From Marinobacterium arenosum (GTDB lineage: Bacteria; Pseudomonadota; Gammaproteobacteria; Pseudomonadales; Balneatricaceae), in the NCBI RefSeq assembly GCF_019795155.1, contig NZ_JAILYN010000003.1:112888-176887 (forward strand): a stretch of 64,000 nucleotides of DNA. The letters are read 5' to 3'. Below are positions 53,921-63,880 of the stretch, one piece after another. Positions within the stretch are counted from its first letter, which is position 1. Each line of letters opens with the position of its first letter. Below the pieces are notes generated by a model. It made no database searches. It worked only from the letters and a program-made list of their open reading frames with translations, and was not told where the DNA came from. The position numbers and the translations under genes are program-made.

Positions 53921-55849
53921 TTAACTAGAGCTATGTCTGTTTGTTACCTTAAACTGTTCAAGGAGTAAAGATGACTCTTTTATAGATTTCTCAATCTCCG
54001 CAAATCTCTTCTCACCTGCTACGCTAGCGTCCGCAGCATTTCGTGATACTTCGGAAATTGACGTTATACTTTCATTTATGCTGGAGGTTACCGCAGTCTG
54101 TTCGTGGGTAGCCGAGGCAATTTGATAGTTACGGTCGTTAATCTCAGAAACAGCCCCTGTAATCTTCAAGAACGACTCTCCTGCACCGGTGGCTTCAGAA
54201 ACGCCGGATGCGGTAGCTCTAATGCTTTTTTCCATCGCCTGAACCGCGTCATTAGCGCCCTTATCAAGTCGTTGAATCATCGCGGAAATCTCTTCTGTCG
54301 ACTCTTTGGTTTTTAGAGAAAGAGACCTAACTTCATCAGCAACGACCGCAAACCCCCTACCATGCTCGCCAGCGCGGGCGGCTTCGATTGCTGCATTCAA
54401 TGCAAGCAGGTTTGTCTGCTCCGATATTCCCTGTATAACGTCTAGCACGGAAGCTATTGCTTCTACATCACTTGCGAGGGAGTTAACAGTGTTCGCGACT
54501 TCGACAATGTCATCAGACATACCACTGATGGAAGAGACTGCCTGATCGATGACCGCTTGTCCTTGATCTGATTCCCTTCGAACATTTTCTGTCGACACTG
54601 ATGCCGCTTGTGCACTTTCCGCGACTTCAGTCACCGAAGCCTCGAGTTCATGTATCGCTGTTGCTACATGCTGAATCATTTTTTCCTGCTGATTCGAGCA
54701 ATCAGAAGCATGGGACAATGATTCTGATGTTTTCACTACGGTTTCTATCATTCCTTTGTTTATTGAAATGGCCGTCGAGATCACCTCTTCAATATTCTTG
54801 ACAAACGTATTAAAACCACTTGCGAGTGCGCCTGCTTCATCGTTTTTTAAGTACTGTAGTCGTTGACTAAGGTCTTTCTCGCCTTGACCGATTGACACCA
54901 AGGCAGTTGCTACATCATTAATAGGCTTGAATAAGTGGCGAGTATAGAGTGATAGAATTGCTAGGAATACAAATGCTATAGCTGTACTCAAAATCCCCGA
55001 GCTTAATAGCGCCTCATTGATGTCATCGTATACTTCACTTTCCGGTATTTCTGCTACTAGAATCAAACCAAGGCTTGGTACAGTTGTAGAGGTGACAAGT
55101 AGATCGTCCTGAATTTCCTTGGAATAAACTTGTACTATGTCCTTTTTATCTCCGTTAGATTTTAGTTTTAGATAGTTATCTGATGTTTTTCCAACTTTTT
55201 CCTTGTCTCCATGTAGCTGTATTTTTCCGTTGTTGTCTACGAGATAAACAATGCCGGTTTTTCCGATCTTGTAATCCTTGACTGTTTTTGTGAGATGATC
55301 AAGCCTGCTTCCAATTCCTATTACCCCTAAAAAACCTTCTTTGGTGTCAATTCTATAGTTTATAAAGACGGAAAGGTTTCCGGTCACCTCGTCCATGCTG
55401 AGGTTTGCTTCGTATTCATCGCCGCTTCTTACAAAATCAAAGTACCACTGGTCATGTGAGTCGCCTGTTGATAGAGTCTTGAATACTCCTTTTTCATAGT
55501 AAAATTTCTTTGTCCTTTCTGATGTTAGAAAAACAGCATCTGTATTGTTTTTAATCATGATTTCTGACAGGTAATCCGTCACATCACTTAGCTGCTCTTC
55601 TTTTTCCCCGTTACGTAACCAGCGCTGAATAAAAGTATTATCAGCCATTGCTTTAGATGTGATGATGGAAGGAGAAAAATCACTAGAGATTTTTCCTTTT
55701 ACCTCTCCGAGCGCTGCCGGAATCTCGATGGTAGTGACTCGTTCTATCGAAGAGGAATACATGTTAGATAAGTTTAGAGATGTAGATGCTGATATTAGTA
55801 TTAAAAATGCTGCGCATATGGTTAAAATTATCTTGTTTTGTATTTTCAT
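53921..55849 (-). CDS. Methyl-accepting chemotaxis protein with double Cache domain
   Basis: A 642-residue chemoreceptor. Helix 1 is near residues 5-28, then a large dCache-type periplasmic sensor (about 30-275; [56 protein letters not shown]). Helix 2 is near 280-302. HAMP and the signalling domain follow, with the tip [20 protein letters not shown]. The ATG at 55849 is seven bases after GGGGGGA. Codon use is A+T-rich, unlike the other chemoreceptor at 16.9 kb. dCache domains often bind amino acids, amines or purines and pyrimidines; adjacency to cytosine-deaminase-like genes suggests a nucleobase-type ligand. Confidence 0.92.
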   Translation of the reverse strand: MKIQNKIILTICAAFLILISASTSLNLSNMYSSSIERVTTIEIPAALGEVKGKISSDFSPSIITSKAMADNTFIQRWLRNGEKEEQLSDVTDYLSEIMIKNNTDAVFLTSERTKKFYYEKGVFKTLSTGDSHDQWYFDFVRSGDEYEANLSMDEVTGNLSVFINYRIDTKEGFLGVIGIGSRLDHLTKTVKDYKIGKTGIVYLVDNNGKIQLHGDKEKVGKTSDNYLKLKSNGDKKDIVQVYSKEIQDDLLVTSTTVPSLGLILVAEIPESEVYDDINEALLSSGILSTAIAFVFLAILSLYTRHLFKPINDVATALVSIGQGEKDLSQRLQYLKNDEAGALASGFNTFVKNIEEVISTAISINKGMIETVVKTSESLSHASDCSNQQEKMIQHVATAIHELEASVTEVAESAQAASVSTENVRRESDQGQAVIDQAVSSISGMSDDIVEVANTVNSLASDVEAIASVLDVIQGISEQTNLLALNAAIEAARAGEHGRGFAVVADEVRSLSLKTKESTEEISAMIQRLDKGANDAVQAMEKSIRATASGVSEATGAGESFLKITGAVSEINDRNYQIASATHEQTAVTSSINESITSISEVSRNAADASVAGEKRFAEIEKSIKESSLLLEQFKVTNRHSSS

Positions 55850-56100
55850 GATCATTCCCCCCTGAGTTTTATCGTCCAGCGGCCGATATAGTCGTTAAGC
55901 TGGTGGACAATTAATATTGCTGATCCGGGTCTATGGTGCTTATAAATATATTGTGCGGCCGATGAAAGCTCATTTTAAGAGCTGTAAAGGCTTTGTTGTA
56001 AGCTGTTATTTTATTGTTGTATAGGTGGTGGTATTTTGGATTGGCTTTCATGCTTGTCACTATCTTTCCTGTTGGTTGTTATTCAATTGATAGCGGGTTT

Positions 56101-57360
56101 TTAAATTGGGAGTGCTTTTTTTAAGTGGGAAGGGGTAGTCACCTTGGCTGGTTGACGTTGCATGATGACTTCTCCGTGGCGTATTGACAGCAATACCTCA
56201 CCCTGTTTGCGAAGTACGGAATAGTCATCCTCACCTTCTAGAAGTATGCAGTTGGCTGGATGGCCTACTGCTATACCATATTGATTAATAGAGAGGGTGC
56301 GGGCACTATTATCTGTGATGAAGTCTAGAGCATGGCAGAAATCGTTGTAGCCCATCATTTGGCATATATGTAGGCCAAAGTCGAGCGTTCGCAGAAGCTT
56401 ACCGTTTCCTAATGAGTACCAAGGATCAAATATTGAGTCTTCGCCAAAGCAGACATTGATACCTGCCGAGTTAAGTTCTTTAACACGGGTGACGCCACGG
56501 CGTTTTGGATAGCTATCAAAACGTCCCTGTAAATGGATGCTTTCGGTCGGGCAGGCGACAAAATTAACCTCTGAGTGTTTCAACAATCGAAATAGCTTGG
56601 AGCAGTAGGCGTTATCGTAAGAATGCATGGCGGTTGTATGACTGGCGGTTACCCTTGGCCCCATGTCATGGAATAGCGCCTCGGTGGCCAGCACTTCCAG
56701 GAAGCGTGAGTTCGGATCATCGGTTTCATCACAGTGCACGTCCACTAACCGGTTATGTCGCACCGCCAGTTCAATCACTTTTTTCATTGAGGCTTCGCCT
56801 AACTCACGGGTGTACTCGAAGTGAGGAATGCCACCAATTACGTCTGCGCCGATCTCTATGGCTTGTTCCATTAATATCAGACCATTGGGAAAGGAAAGCA
56901 GACCTTCTTGTGGAAATGCTACGATCTGTAGATCGATTTTATCTTTCAGTTCGTCACGAAGTGCACAAAGGGTTCTCAGGCCTATCAAAGAAGGGTCAGT
57001 TGTATCTGCATGGGTGCGAATATGCTGCACACCGTTACTGACCAATAATTCAATAGTTTCGATAGCGCGCTGGCGAATATCCATTTCGTTTAAATCAGGC
57101 TTACGCTGACACCAGCGCTCGATTCCCTCAAACAATGTTCCACTCTGGTTCCAGCTTGGCTCACCGGCTGTTAGCGCGGCATCTAGATGAATATGAGGCT
57201 CGACGAAAGGAGCACACACCAATTGGCCTTGAGCATCAATCGATGTTGCCGGAGGGATTATTGTCGAGGTTTGAGATGTGATGCCACTGAAGAGCCCCTT
57301 GTTAATACTAATACGGTAAAGCCCTTGTTGATGGCGAAGGCGTGCGTTGACTATTTCCAT
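56101..57360 (-). CDS. Cytosine deaminase-like amidohydrolase (CodA family)
   Basis: A 419-residue metal-dependent amidohydrolase, close in length to E. coli CodA (427). Metal site: PHIHLD (about 56-61), DVHCDETDD (about 210-218), ASHTTAMHSYDNAY (about 241-254), FGEDSIFDPWYSLGNG (about 309-324). The residues HxH, His, Glu, His and the final Asp are all present. In CodA the last motif, as I recall, reads HDDVFDPW; here the second Asp (position 314 in E. coli numbering) is Ser, a position known to alter substrate choice. So the true substrate may be a cytosine analogue. It pairs with the CodB-like permease upstream. Confidence 0.85.
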   Translation of the reverse strand: MEIVNARLRHQQGLYRISINKGLFSGITSQTSTIIPPATSIDAQGQLVCAPFVEPHIHLDAALTAGEPSWNQSGTLFEGIERWCQRKPDLNEMDIRQRAIETIELLVSNGVQHIRTHADTTDPSLIGLRTLCALRDELKDKIDLQIVAFPQEGLLSFPNGLILMEQAIEIGADVIGGIPHFEYTRELGEASMKKVIELAVRHNRLVDVHCDETDDPNSRFLEVLATEALFHDMGPRVTASHTTAMHSYDNAYCSKLFRLLKHSEVNFVACPTESIHLQGRFDSYPKRRGVTRVKELNSAGINVCFGEDSIFDPWYSLGNGKLLRTLDFGLHICQMMGYNDFCHALDFITDNSARTLSINQYGIAVGHPANCILLEGEDDYSVLRKQGEVLLSIRHGEVIMQRQPAKVTTPSHLKKALPI

Positions 57361-57533
57361 AGCCCCTCAGTTATCCAAGTTGTAGATTTGAATCAATAAA
57401 TGTTCAATTGGTATAGCGCATTGCATTTTTGCTAAAGAGGTCGATCTTGCTCAGGCGATAATTTAAATTGTTGTAGTGACTTTCCGGATTAACGGTCGGA
57501 TGTCGCTTATTACCAAGCGAACTCAGATAGCCA

Positions 57534-58790
57534 TTATCCATCTACCGTAGTTGCAGATGGCACGGTTTTTAAGGTGAGCATCATTAATGCGTATGCAGCT
57601 GCTGCTACCAGTACTCCAGTCACCGGAGGCAGTACCGGAGAAAAGAACGCTGCTGATGAACCGGTCGCATAAGCGCACAGGCCAATCCAGTTGAATTTGG
57701 GCAGATTTGAATTGCTCAATTTGGGATACTGGCCGTTATGTGCCAACCAGAAATCAGCCATAATAACGCCACCGATTGGCGGGATGAATGTGCCGAGCAG
57801 AACCAGGAAAGGGATCAACAGGTCGTACATACCGCCGACGGCCAACAGCGTACCAATCGCGGCGCCGACTACGGTGACCAAACGACGCTTTTTAGTGCGG
57901 AGCAAGTTACAGCCCGCAACTGAAAAATTGTAGATGGTATTGTCTTGGGTGGTCCAAATGTTCAGGAACAACATTAGCACGGCCAATACGACAAAGCCTT
58001 GTGCCATCATCACATCGACAATGTCAGCTTGCTGGTAGATCAATGTACCGATTGCGCCTGTCAGCACCATTAACCCGTTGCCGACACAGAACGCTGCCAT
58101 TGTCGAGAGCAGTGCGATACGGGGCGTTCGAGCAAAGCGACTCCAATTTGTCGCTTGCGTTCCTCCGCTAACAAAGGTACCGACGATGACGGTAATTGCG
58201 GCTGTGAAGCTAAGGCTGTCGGTCGGGTTTTTACTGGTCAGGCCAACGATACCACCGACGTCAATCAGGCCTTTGTAGAGGCTGATTAAAATGAATATCA
58301 ACATGGCTGGTACAGCAAAACGTGATAGCCAATCCAGCCCCTTGTAGCCGATCATTGCAGTTACGCAGAAGCCGAATCCGAATAGAATCATTAGTGGTGT
58401 TTCAAGCCAGCCAGGCAGTCCAGTAGTTTTAACTAGAACTACGGATATAGTGGCAGTGCCCCAGGCATACCAGCCAATTTGGGTAAATCCTAAAACTAGA
58501 TCAGAAAGTTTGCTGCCTTTCTCGCCAAAGCAGAACCGTCCCAGCAAAACTGCATTCAAACCGCTTTTGCATGCTATATAGGCTAGTATTGCTGCGTAAG
58601 CACCCAGTAGAAGGTTACCGACGAAAATTACCATCAGCAGCTGATCAAAGCTAAATGCTGTGCCTAGTGACCCGCCAGCCCACATGGTCGCAGTGAAAAA
58701 TGTAAACCCCAATAATAAAAGCGACGTTGACAGCAGTCCCTTGCGCTCAGTTGCAGGTACTTCACTAAGCGGATAATCGGCAGTTTCCAT
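57534..58790 (-). CDS. CodB-like NCS1 nucleobase permease
   Basis: A 418-residue inner-membrane transporter with twelve helices, close to E. coli CodB (419). Family segments are FTFFTATMWAGGSLG, GFTQIGWYAWGTATIS, FVSGGTQATNWSRFARTPR, FLNIWTTQDNTIYNFSVAGC and GTFIPPIGGVIMADFW. The ATG at 58790 is preceded by GGAG six bases away; another ATG lies four codons upstream. It is 173 bases from the deaminase gene and probably co-transcribed with it. It imports the deaminase substrate. Confidence 0.9.
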   Translation of the reverse strand: METADYPLSEVPATERKGLLSTSLLLLGFTFFTATMWAGGSLGTAFSFDQLLMVIFVGNLLLGAYAAILAYIACKSGLNAVLLGRFCFGEKGSKLSDLVLGFTQIGWYAWGTATISVVLVKTTGLPGWLETPLMILFGFGFCVTAMIGYKGLDWLSRFAVPAMLIFILISLYKGLIDVGGIVGLTSKNPTDSLSFTAAITVIVGTFVSGGTQATNWSRFARTPRIALLSTMAAFCVGNGLMVLTGAIGTLIYQQADIVDVMMAQGFVVLAVLMLFLNIWTTQDNTIYNFSVAGCNLLRTKKRRLVTVVGAAIGTLLAVGGMYDLLIPFLVLLGTFIPPIGGVIMADFWLAHNGQYPKLSNSNLPKFNWIGLCAYATGSSAAFFSPVLPPVTGVLVAAAAYALMMLTLKTVPSATTVDG

Positions 58791-59066
58791 CGCAGACTCC
58801 ATTCGTTCGAATTAGTAATTGTTATAAGGATTTGGTTGCTTTTACTTGGCTGGTAACATAAGTTCCATGTGTTTGCTATGGGCTGGCTGTTTGGTTTTTT
58901 GTTAATGTCATATTTTTAAAGGAGGTGTTACTTCGGCCTTATAAGGTTGTTGTTGCATAAATTTAACCTTCACCATCAAGTTCAATAGAGCGTTCGATGC
59001 GAAACTATGTATCATATTGGTGCAGGTTATATTGTGCCTTGTATATTGTCGATGCATAGCAGAGTT

Positions 59067-60047
59067 TTATTTTATGTTTGAGGGTGATGTGGTATGGGGC
59101 CTTTCCAGGGTTTGTAACGCCTTGTTCTGCTGCTTGTGTTTCTTGGGTACATATATGGCAGTTAATACCCCTACGATAATAATAGCCATACTAAGGAAGT
59201 GTGCTGCTCCAATCTGTTCATCCAAGAATACATAGGCGGCTAGGCCACTAAAAATTGGAAGGGTATAGTAGATCAACGATGGTGTAGTTGGTCCCAAGAT
59301 ATCAATCGCTTTTCCCCACAGTAAAAAGGCAATCAATGATGCGAAAAATCCGATGTAAAATATAGCGTACAGTGTATTTATGTTTGCACTTGAGATCTTG
59401 AAGTCGCTGGTTATAGACTCCCAGACGTAAAAGGGGAATAGGAATATAAGTCCAAATATGAATGTAGATACTTGAAGGGAGAGTGTGCTGATTTTGTGGG
59501 GTTTTTGTTTTATGAGGATACTATATATCGCAAAGCAGTTAGCGGCGCCTAGCATCCATAAGTCTCCAATAGAAAAATTAGTTTCTACAATCGACGATAT
59601 ATTCCCTCTTGTAACGAGCACAAGGATTCCCGTGGCCACTATTATGATGCCTGCTCCTTTGTTGACTGTGATATTCTCTCCGAAATAAGCCCATGAGAAT
59701 AATATTACAAAAATTGGAAAGGTTATTGATATTAGTGATAAATTTATTGCGTCCGTTGAGTGGCTTGCAATATAAATAAGGGTGTTAAATAGGGTTACGC
59801 CAAGTATTGATGTTATTGCAAGATATTCGAGATTTTTTCGAATTTCAGTCCATTCGCGTATAAGCGATGGTAAGGCTAAAGGAAGAAATACTACAATAGC
59901 GACTACCCATCGCCAAAAGGCAAGACTGATAGGTGGTACGCTTTCTGTTAGTCCGCGAGCAACAACGAAGTTGCCGGACCAGATGATTGTTGCTACTAAA
60001 GCGAAGAGATAGCCAGAGGTAAGTGTCTTTGATATTTTTATGTTCAT
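59067..60047 (-). CDS. EamA/DMT family transporter
   Basis: A 326-residue inner-membrane protein with ten helices in two EamA repeats: LVATIIWSGNFVVARGLTES, ISLAFWRWVVAIVVFLPLAL, YIASHSTDAINLSLISITFP, and in the second half YIGFFASLIAFLLWGKAIDI and YYTLPIFSGLAAYVFLDEQI. Members export amino acids, nucleotides precursors or other small metabolites. The ATG at 60047 has AGGGTGAG upstream. Strongly A+T-rich codon use. The substrate is unknown; it may export a product of the nearby pathway. Confidence 0.88.
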   Translation of the reverse strand: MNIKISKTLTSGYLFALVATIIWSGNFVVARGLTESVPPISLAFWRWVVAIVVFLPLALPSLIREWTEIRKNLEYLAITSILGVTLFNTLIYIASHSTDAINLSLISITFPIFVILFSWAYFGENITVNKGAGIIIVATGILVLVTRGNISSIVETNFSIGDLWMLGAANCFAIYSILIKQKPHKISTLSLQVSTFIFGLIFLFPFYVWESITSDFKISSANINTLYAIFYIGFFASLIAFLLWGKAIDILGPTTPSLIYYTLPIFSGLAAYVFLDEQIGAAHFLSMAIIIVGVLTAIYVPKKHKQQNKALQTLERPHTTSPSNIK

Positions 60048-60443
60048 GCTACTCACCCTATTTTGGTTCTTAATGTTATTTATATGGCTAATAGAGCGTG
60101 TGTTTGGGGTTTTGAGGTTTGTTATGTTTTGCCATGTGAAAGATGTATATGCTGCTATCGCTTTTCTATATGTGGTATTTTCTGGTTTTTATTTGGCGGT
60201 TTTGTATTTTAATCGTTGTCAATGCTGTTGGCTTCAGAAATTTTAGGTTGGAAGATTTGGGTTCAGCAATGAATCACAGCTCTGGATGTGCTGCCTGTAT
60301 ATTTGGTTTTGGAAGAGCGTTCTTAGATCGTATTGTTATTACTCTCAAAAACGCAATCAGAACGGGCCCGGCTATGTTTATTGCCAGGCCCGTAAGTATC
60401 AGAGGGACGGTTCATCCCCAAGCTTGCCTGTTACAGCCATTGA
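60048..60443. other. A+T-rich gap between cyclase and EamA genes
   Basis: About 400 bases without a credible gene. At 60362-60393 the dyad ACGGGCCCGGC and GCCAGGCCCGT may terminate transcription of the cyclase gene ending at 60444. The rest is A+T-rich and should hold the EamA promoter on its right edge; no clear boxes were chosen. Confidence 0.45.
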
Positions 60444-61442
60444 TTACTGTTGACGAAGTGGCAGTGCAACCGGTCGGAGTGGGGCCGCATCTGCACCACG
60501 GAGTTTCAGCGAACCGCCAATAAATGCGAATTCATAGATCTGGTCTTTAGACAAGTCCTCGAGATAGACCAGTTCCATGATTGGCGCTCCTTGTTCTGCC
60601 AGCAGATAGGTATGAAGCGGCACATAGTTGTTTTCCACTTCGGACGGAAAGGCTTCGAAACTCAGGTTGTCAGCCCCTACGACCATGGCGCCACTATCCT
60701 CAACCAGGAAGCGGGCTGCATCCATGCCTAGACCCGGAGGGTTATTCATATAAGCGGCTGCATCGTTGTAGTTTTGCATGCGCCCTGTACGGATTAGAAC
60801 GATATCACCTTCCTGCAGGGTTACCTTCTGTTTGTCCAAAGCCATCTTCAGGTCTTCTCGAGTTACCCGATAGTTATCGGGCAACATCTCCACACCTTTT
60901 GCGGCGGCAACATCAATCATCACACCTCGTGCGATCAGCGGCGGAATTTTTTCGGCGCCCCCCACCGCCCAACCTCGGTCGCCTAGATGTTCGCTGGCTT
61001 TGAAGCCGTTCCAGATTTTGCCGTTCAGGCCGAAGTGGGGTAGTGCATCGATGTGGGTACCCATATGAGTGTACATAGAGACAGCGGCGCCGGTGTAGCT
61101 GACGTGCTCGTTCATCTCCTCACCCAAATGGAGGGGGTCGTCAATCGTATTGCCGTGGGGGGTATGGGTCATCCAGATTCGGTAGTGGGGGTCGCCAGCG
61201 GCCTGCCAGCTAGGCATGCCAATGAAATATTCGACGGACAGGTCGTAGGATTTGCCACCTTCGATCCGTGATAGCACGGCAGCCTGTGATTCTGGTGTGA
61301 TCAGGTTTAAGCGACCGATTTCGTCTTTAGGGCCCCAAGGACTGATGCCTACGTCCGGCTTGGCGCTGGCTGTTGTGCTACCAATCGCAAGCGCTGTCGC
61401 CAGCGCCAAGAGCGGCAATTTTTTCAGGATGGTGGGTTTCAT
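60444..61442 (-). CDS. Exported cyclase-family metal-dependent hydrolase
   Basis: A 332-residue protein of the cyclase family (kynurenine formamidase and isatin hydrolase group). The signal peptide is about 1-27 (LLALATALAIGSTTASA). The metal motif HMGTHIDALPHF lies near 126-137, and the family GDIVLIRTGRMQNY segment near 213. Together with DDPLHLGEEMNEHVS and NLSFEAFPSE it fits a metal-dependent amide or lactone hydrolase. Periplasmic location means it acts on imported or external substrate. It is divergent from a LysR regulator that likely controls it. Confidence 0.88.
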   Translation of the reverse strand: MKPTILKKLPLLALATALAIGSTTASAKPDVGISPWGPKDEIGRLNLITPESQAAVLSRIEGGKSYDLSVEYFIGMPSWQAAGDPHYRIWMTHTPHGNTIDDPLHLGEEMNEHVSYTGAAVSMYTHMGTHIDALPHFGLNGKIWNGFKASEHLGDRGWAVGGAEKIPPLIARGVMIDVAAAKGVEMLPDNYRVTREDLKMALDKQKVTLQEGDIVLIRTGRMQNYNDAAAYMNNPPGLGMDAARFLVEDSGAMVVGADNLSFEAFPSEVENNYVPLHTYLLAEQGAPIMELVYLEDLSKDQIYEFAFIGGSLKLRGADAAPLRPVALPLRQQ

Positions 61443-61576
61443 CTTCGATCTCTCCGATAGTTCTAAGATTGATGCTCTCCTTCACGTGACTGACACGATA
61501 ATCCTTATTGTTGATTTAATAATCCGCCTATCTGGAATAAGATTGTTCTCATAGGTTTACCAATGTGGGTGTTTGG

Positions 61577-62494
61577 ATGGAAAGGCTGAACGACATTGCT
61601 GTCTTTATTCAGGTGGTGGAGTGCGGTAGCTTCACGGCTGCGGCCGAGCGATTGGGGCTTTCCAAGTCGGTGGTTAGCAAGTATGTGACTCGACTCGAAA
61701 ATGGTTTGGGCGCGCGCCTGCTCAACAGAAGTACAAGACGGATGAGTCTGACTGAGGTGGGACAGGCATTTTTCACTCAGAGTCGCAGAGGGCTTGACGC
61801 GATTGAGGATGCCGAAGCCGAAGTATCCCGGCTGCAAGAGGCGCCCCGTGGGACGCTGAAAGTAAACGTGCCGATGTCCTTCGGCATTCTACATATAGCG
61901 CCATTACTACCGGAATTTCAGTCGCTTTTTCCGGACGTGTCTATCGATATGACCTTGGAGGACCGTCATATTGACGTTATCGAGGAAGGTGTTGACTTGG
62001 TAATTAGGATTGCCGAAATGCCGGATTCGTCATTGGTGGCAAGAAGGTTGGGGCCATGCCGGCATGTCGTGTGCGCCTCACAAGAGTACTTTGAGCGTTG
62101 GGGGGTGCCTCGAGTGCCTGAAGACCTGCATCATCACAACGCCATTACCTATAAATATCAGGAATCTTCCGCCGGGTGGCGGTTCCTATCACCCGAAGGT
62201 CGTTTGATATCGGTACCTGTTTCGGGGGCTATCCAGGTTAACAATAGCCTTGCTTTACGTGAAATCTTAATCGGCGGGGCTGGGATCACTTTAACCCCGA
62301 CATTTATCGTAGGTGCCGACCTTCAAGCGGGCAGGCTAAAGGCAGCTCTTACCGGATACAGGGCACCGGAATTATCGATCTATGCGGTTTATCCGCAAAG
62401 GCAACATCTACTTCCTAAGGTCCGGGCGTTTGTCGAATTTGTCGCTGAGCGAATCAACGAGACACCATACTGGGATGAAGCAAGGCCAGAGTAG
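61577..62494 (+). CDS. LysR-family transcriptional regulator
   Basis: A 305-residue regulator. The N-terminal winged helix (MERLNDIAVFIQVVECGSFT, AAAERLGLSKSVVSKYVTRL) is followed by a substrate-binding domain starting near residue 88 (RGTLKVNVPMSFGILHIAPL). It belongs to the CrgA-like LysR group by the VPMSFG segment. ATG 61577 is preferred; an upstream GTG at 61565 is possible. It is divergent from the cyclase gene with 134 bases between starts, the typical LysR arrangement. Confidence 0.92.
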   Translation: MERLNDIAVFIQVVECGSFTAAAERLGLSKSVVSKYVTRLENGLGARLLNRSTRRMSLTEVGQAFFTQSRRGLDAIEDAEAEVSRLQEAPRGTLKVNVPMSFGILHIAPLLPEFQSLFPDVSIDMTLEDRHIDVIEEGVDLVIRIAEMPDSSLVARRLGPCRHVVCASQEYFERWGVPRVPEDLHHHNAITYKYQESSAGWRFLSPEGRLISVPVSGAIQVNNSLALREILIGGAGITLTPTFIVGADLQAGRLKAALTGYRAPELSIYAVYPQRQHLLPKVRAFVEFVAERINETPYWDEARPE

Positions 62495-63105
62495 TCGATT
62501 CCAAGCCTGCGGGGTACACAGGACAGGCTGCTCTGGCATCGTTTAGTGATGCCACCCGAAGCAGGGGGCAGAGGAGCAACAGACTTGGGTCGGCCTTCTA
62601 ACTTTTCTACTCCGAAAGCTCGATGTCGACGAGATCTTCCCGTCGGTTCATCTAGCGGGTCTGGCGCTGTCGCGCAACGCTAGCCTTCCAGTTCGGTTCT
62701 GAAACCGCTTGCATCTCAGGCTGGAAAGGTACGGGATAGATTTTTCTTTTTCTTTTTCTTTTTCTTTTTCTTTTTCTTTTTCTTTTTCTTTTTCTTTTTC
62801 TTTTTCTTTTCTCCACTGTGCTGTCTGAAACAGCATCAGCCTTATGTCAAATCCCCAGATGTTGGTGGTCGAGTGTTTTTGATGTCAGTCTGTCTGTTAT
62901 TTTGTTGTCAAGCTCTTTAGTTGTTATAGCAGCTATTATTATTCTTTCTTTGTTTTGTAGTCTTTTATTTGGTTGTATGTGTTTAAGCGTTTTTGTTCTG
63001 GTAGTTGTCATTTGTTAGAGTTTTTTGGGGAGAGAATATTAAATTTTTATGGGTTTCTAATTTTTAGTTTTCATTCTTAATATAAAAATAACAGGAATAT
63101 GATTA
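62495..63105. other. Gene-free region between lysR and tsx-like gene
   Basis: About 610 bases. Left part (62495-62740) is GC-rich with small dyads such as GGCATC...GATGCC (near 62536) and GGCGCTGTCGCGCAACGC, possibly debris of another element. The middle is the TTTTTC microsatellite. The right part (62860-63105) is very A+T-rich and should contain the tsx-like promoter. No ORF there has a ribosome site or family pattern. Confidence 0.5.
62741..62811. repeat. Hexanucleotide microsatellite (TTTTTC)11
   Basis: Eleven perfect TTTTTC units (62741-62806) plus a shortened TTTTC. On the minus strand it reads as Lys-Glu repeats in an open frame, but that frame has no other support. It lies about 300 bases before the tsx-like gene and could vary in length by slippage. 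Confidence 0.95.
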
Positions 63106-63816
63106 ATGAAGTTTAAGTCGGTTTTTTTGTTGTCGGGCATCTTGATTTCGTCAGCTGCTTCCGCAGAGATGCAGTGGAGTGATGTTAGTTTGACCTATCT
63201 CAAAGGTAGTAACCATGAACTTGGAGATCCTGATAGGCAAACATTAACACTTGAACATGTAAGTGATCATGATTGGGGAGATAACTTCTTCTTTTTAGAT
63301 CGGGAAAAGTCTGATGATGGTGCCCTTAACAACTATTTTGAATTCAAGCCAAACATTAGCCTGAGCTATCTCACTGGAGCCGAACTATCATACGGACTGG
63401 TGGCAGATACATATATTGCCACTACCTGGGAATCAGGTAATAATTTTGATAACTATTTGCTAGGTCTAGGCGCGGACTTCGAAGTTCCTGGTTTTCAATA
63501 TTTTAAGGCTAATGTTTATAATCGTAATAATGAATTAAAAGAAGACGATACTATGTTAACGGTTGTTTGGGGCTTGCCGTTTAATATTGGTAACGCAGAG
63601 TTTTTGTATGACGGATTTGTCGATTGGTCATCTGCTGAATCTGACCACGCTTCTGAAACCTTATATATGGCACAGCTAAAGTGGAATGTAGGTAAGGTTA
63701 TCGGAACTAAGGCTCCTGTGTATCTGGGTGTCGAGCATGTTTACTGGAATAATAAGTTCGGTGTGCAAGGCATAGTGGAACGAAATGTATCCTTCCTAGC
63801 AAAGGTACACTTCTGA
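63106..63816 (+). CDS. Tsx-like outer-membrane nucleoside channel
   Basis: A 236-residue outer-membrane protein. The signal peptide is about 1-20 (SVFLLSGILISSAASA). Mature segments MQWSDVSLTYLKGSNHELGD, LTLEHVSDHDWGDNFFFLDRE and FEFKPNISLSYLTG are characteristic of the Tsx/OmpK family, and the protein ends in aromatic KVHF. Tsx channels admit nucleosides and some bases. Position near codA- and codB-like genes suggests the outer-membrane step of the same uptake route. It is followed by a terminator and a group II intron. Confidence 0.85.
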   Translation: MKFKSVFLLSGILISSAASAEMQWSDVSLTYLKGSNHELGDPDRQTLTLEHVSDHDWGDNFFFLDREKSDDGALNNYFEFKPNISLSYLTGAELSYGLVADTYIATTWESGNNFDNYLLGLGADFEVPGFQYFKANVYNRNNELKEDDTMLTVVWGLPFNIGNAEFLYDGFVDWSSAESDHASETLYMAQLKWNVGKVIGTKAPVYLGVEHVYWNNKFGVQGIVERNVSFLAKVHF

Positions 63817-63851
63817 CACTCTAACCCAGCTTTGGTAGCTTTCCTCTTCAT

Positions 63852-63876
63852 AACCCCGCACATAGCGGGGTTTTTT
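63852..63876 (+). terminator. Terminator after tsx-like gene, intron target
   Basis: AACCCCGC, loop ACATA, GCGGGGTT, followed by TTTT. It is directly followed by the 5' end of a group II intron, and such stem-loops are the known target of class C introns. Confidence 0.93.
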
Positions 63877-63880
63877 GTGT

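Noticed and set aside
60143..60523. 126-codon plus-strand frame
   Set aside because: It has no ribosome site, starts in A+T-rich intergenic DNA and runs into the antisense of the cyclase gene.
62648..62836. Minus-strand Lys-Glu repeat ORF across the microsatellite
   Set aside because: The frame exists because a hexamer repeat cannot contain a stop here; no start signal or flanking conserved sequence.
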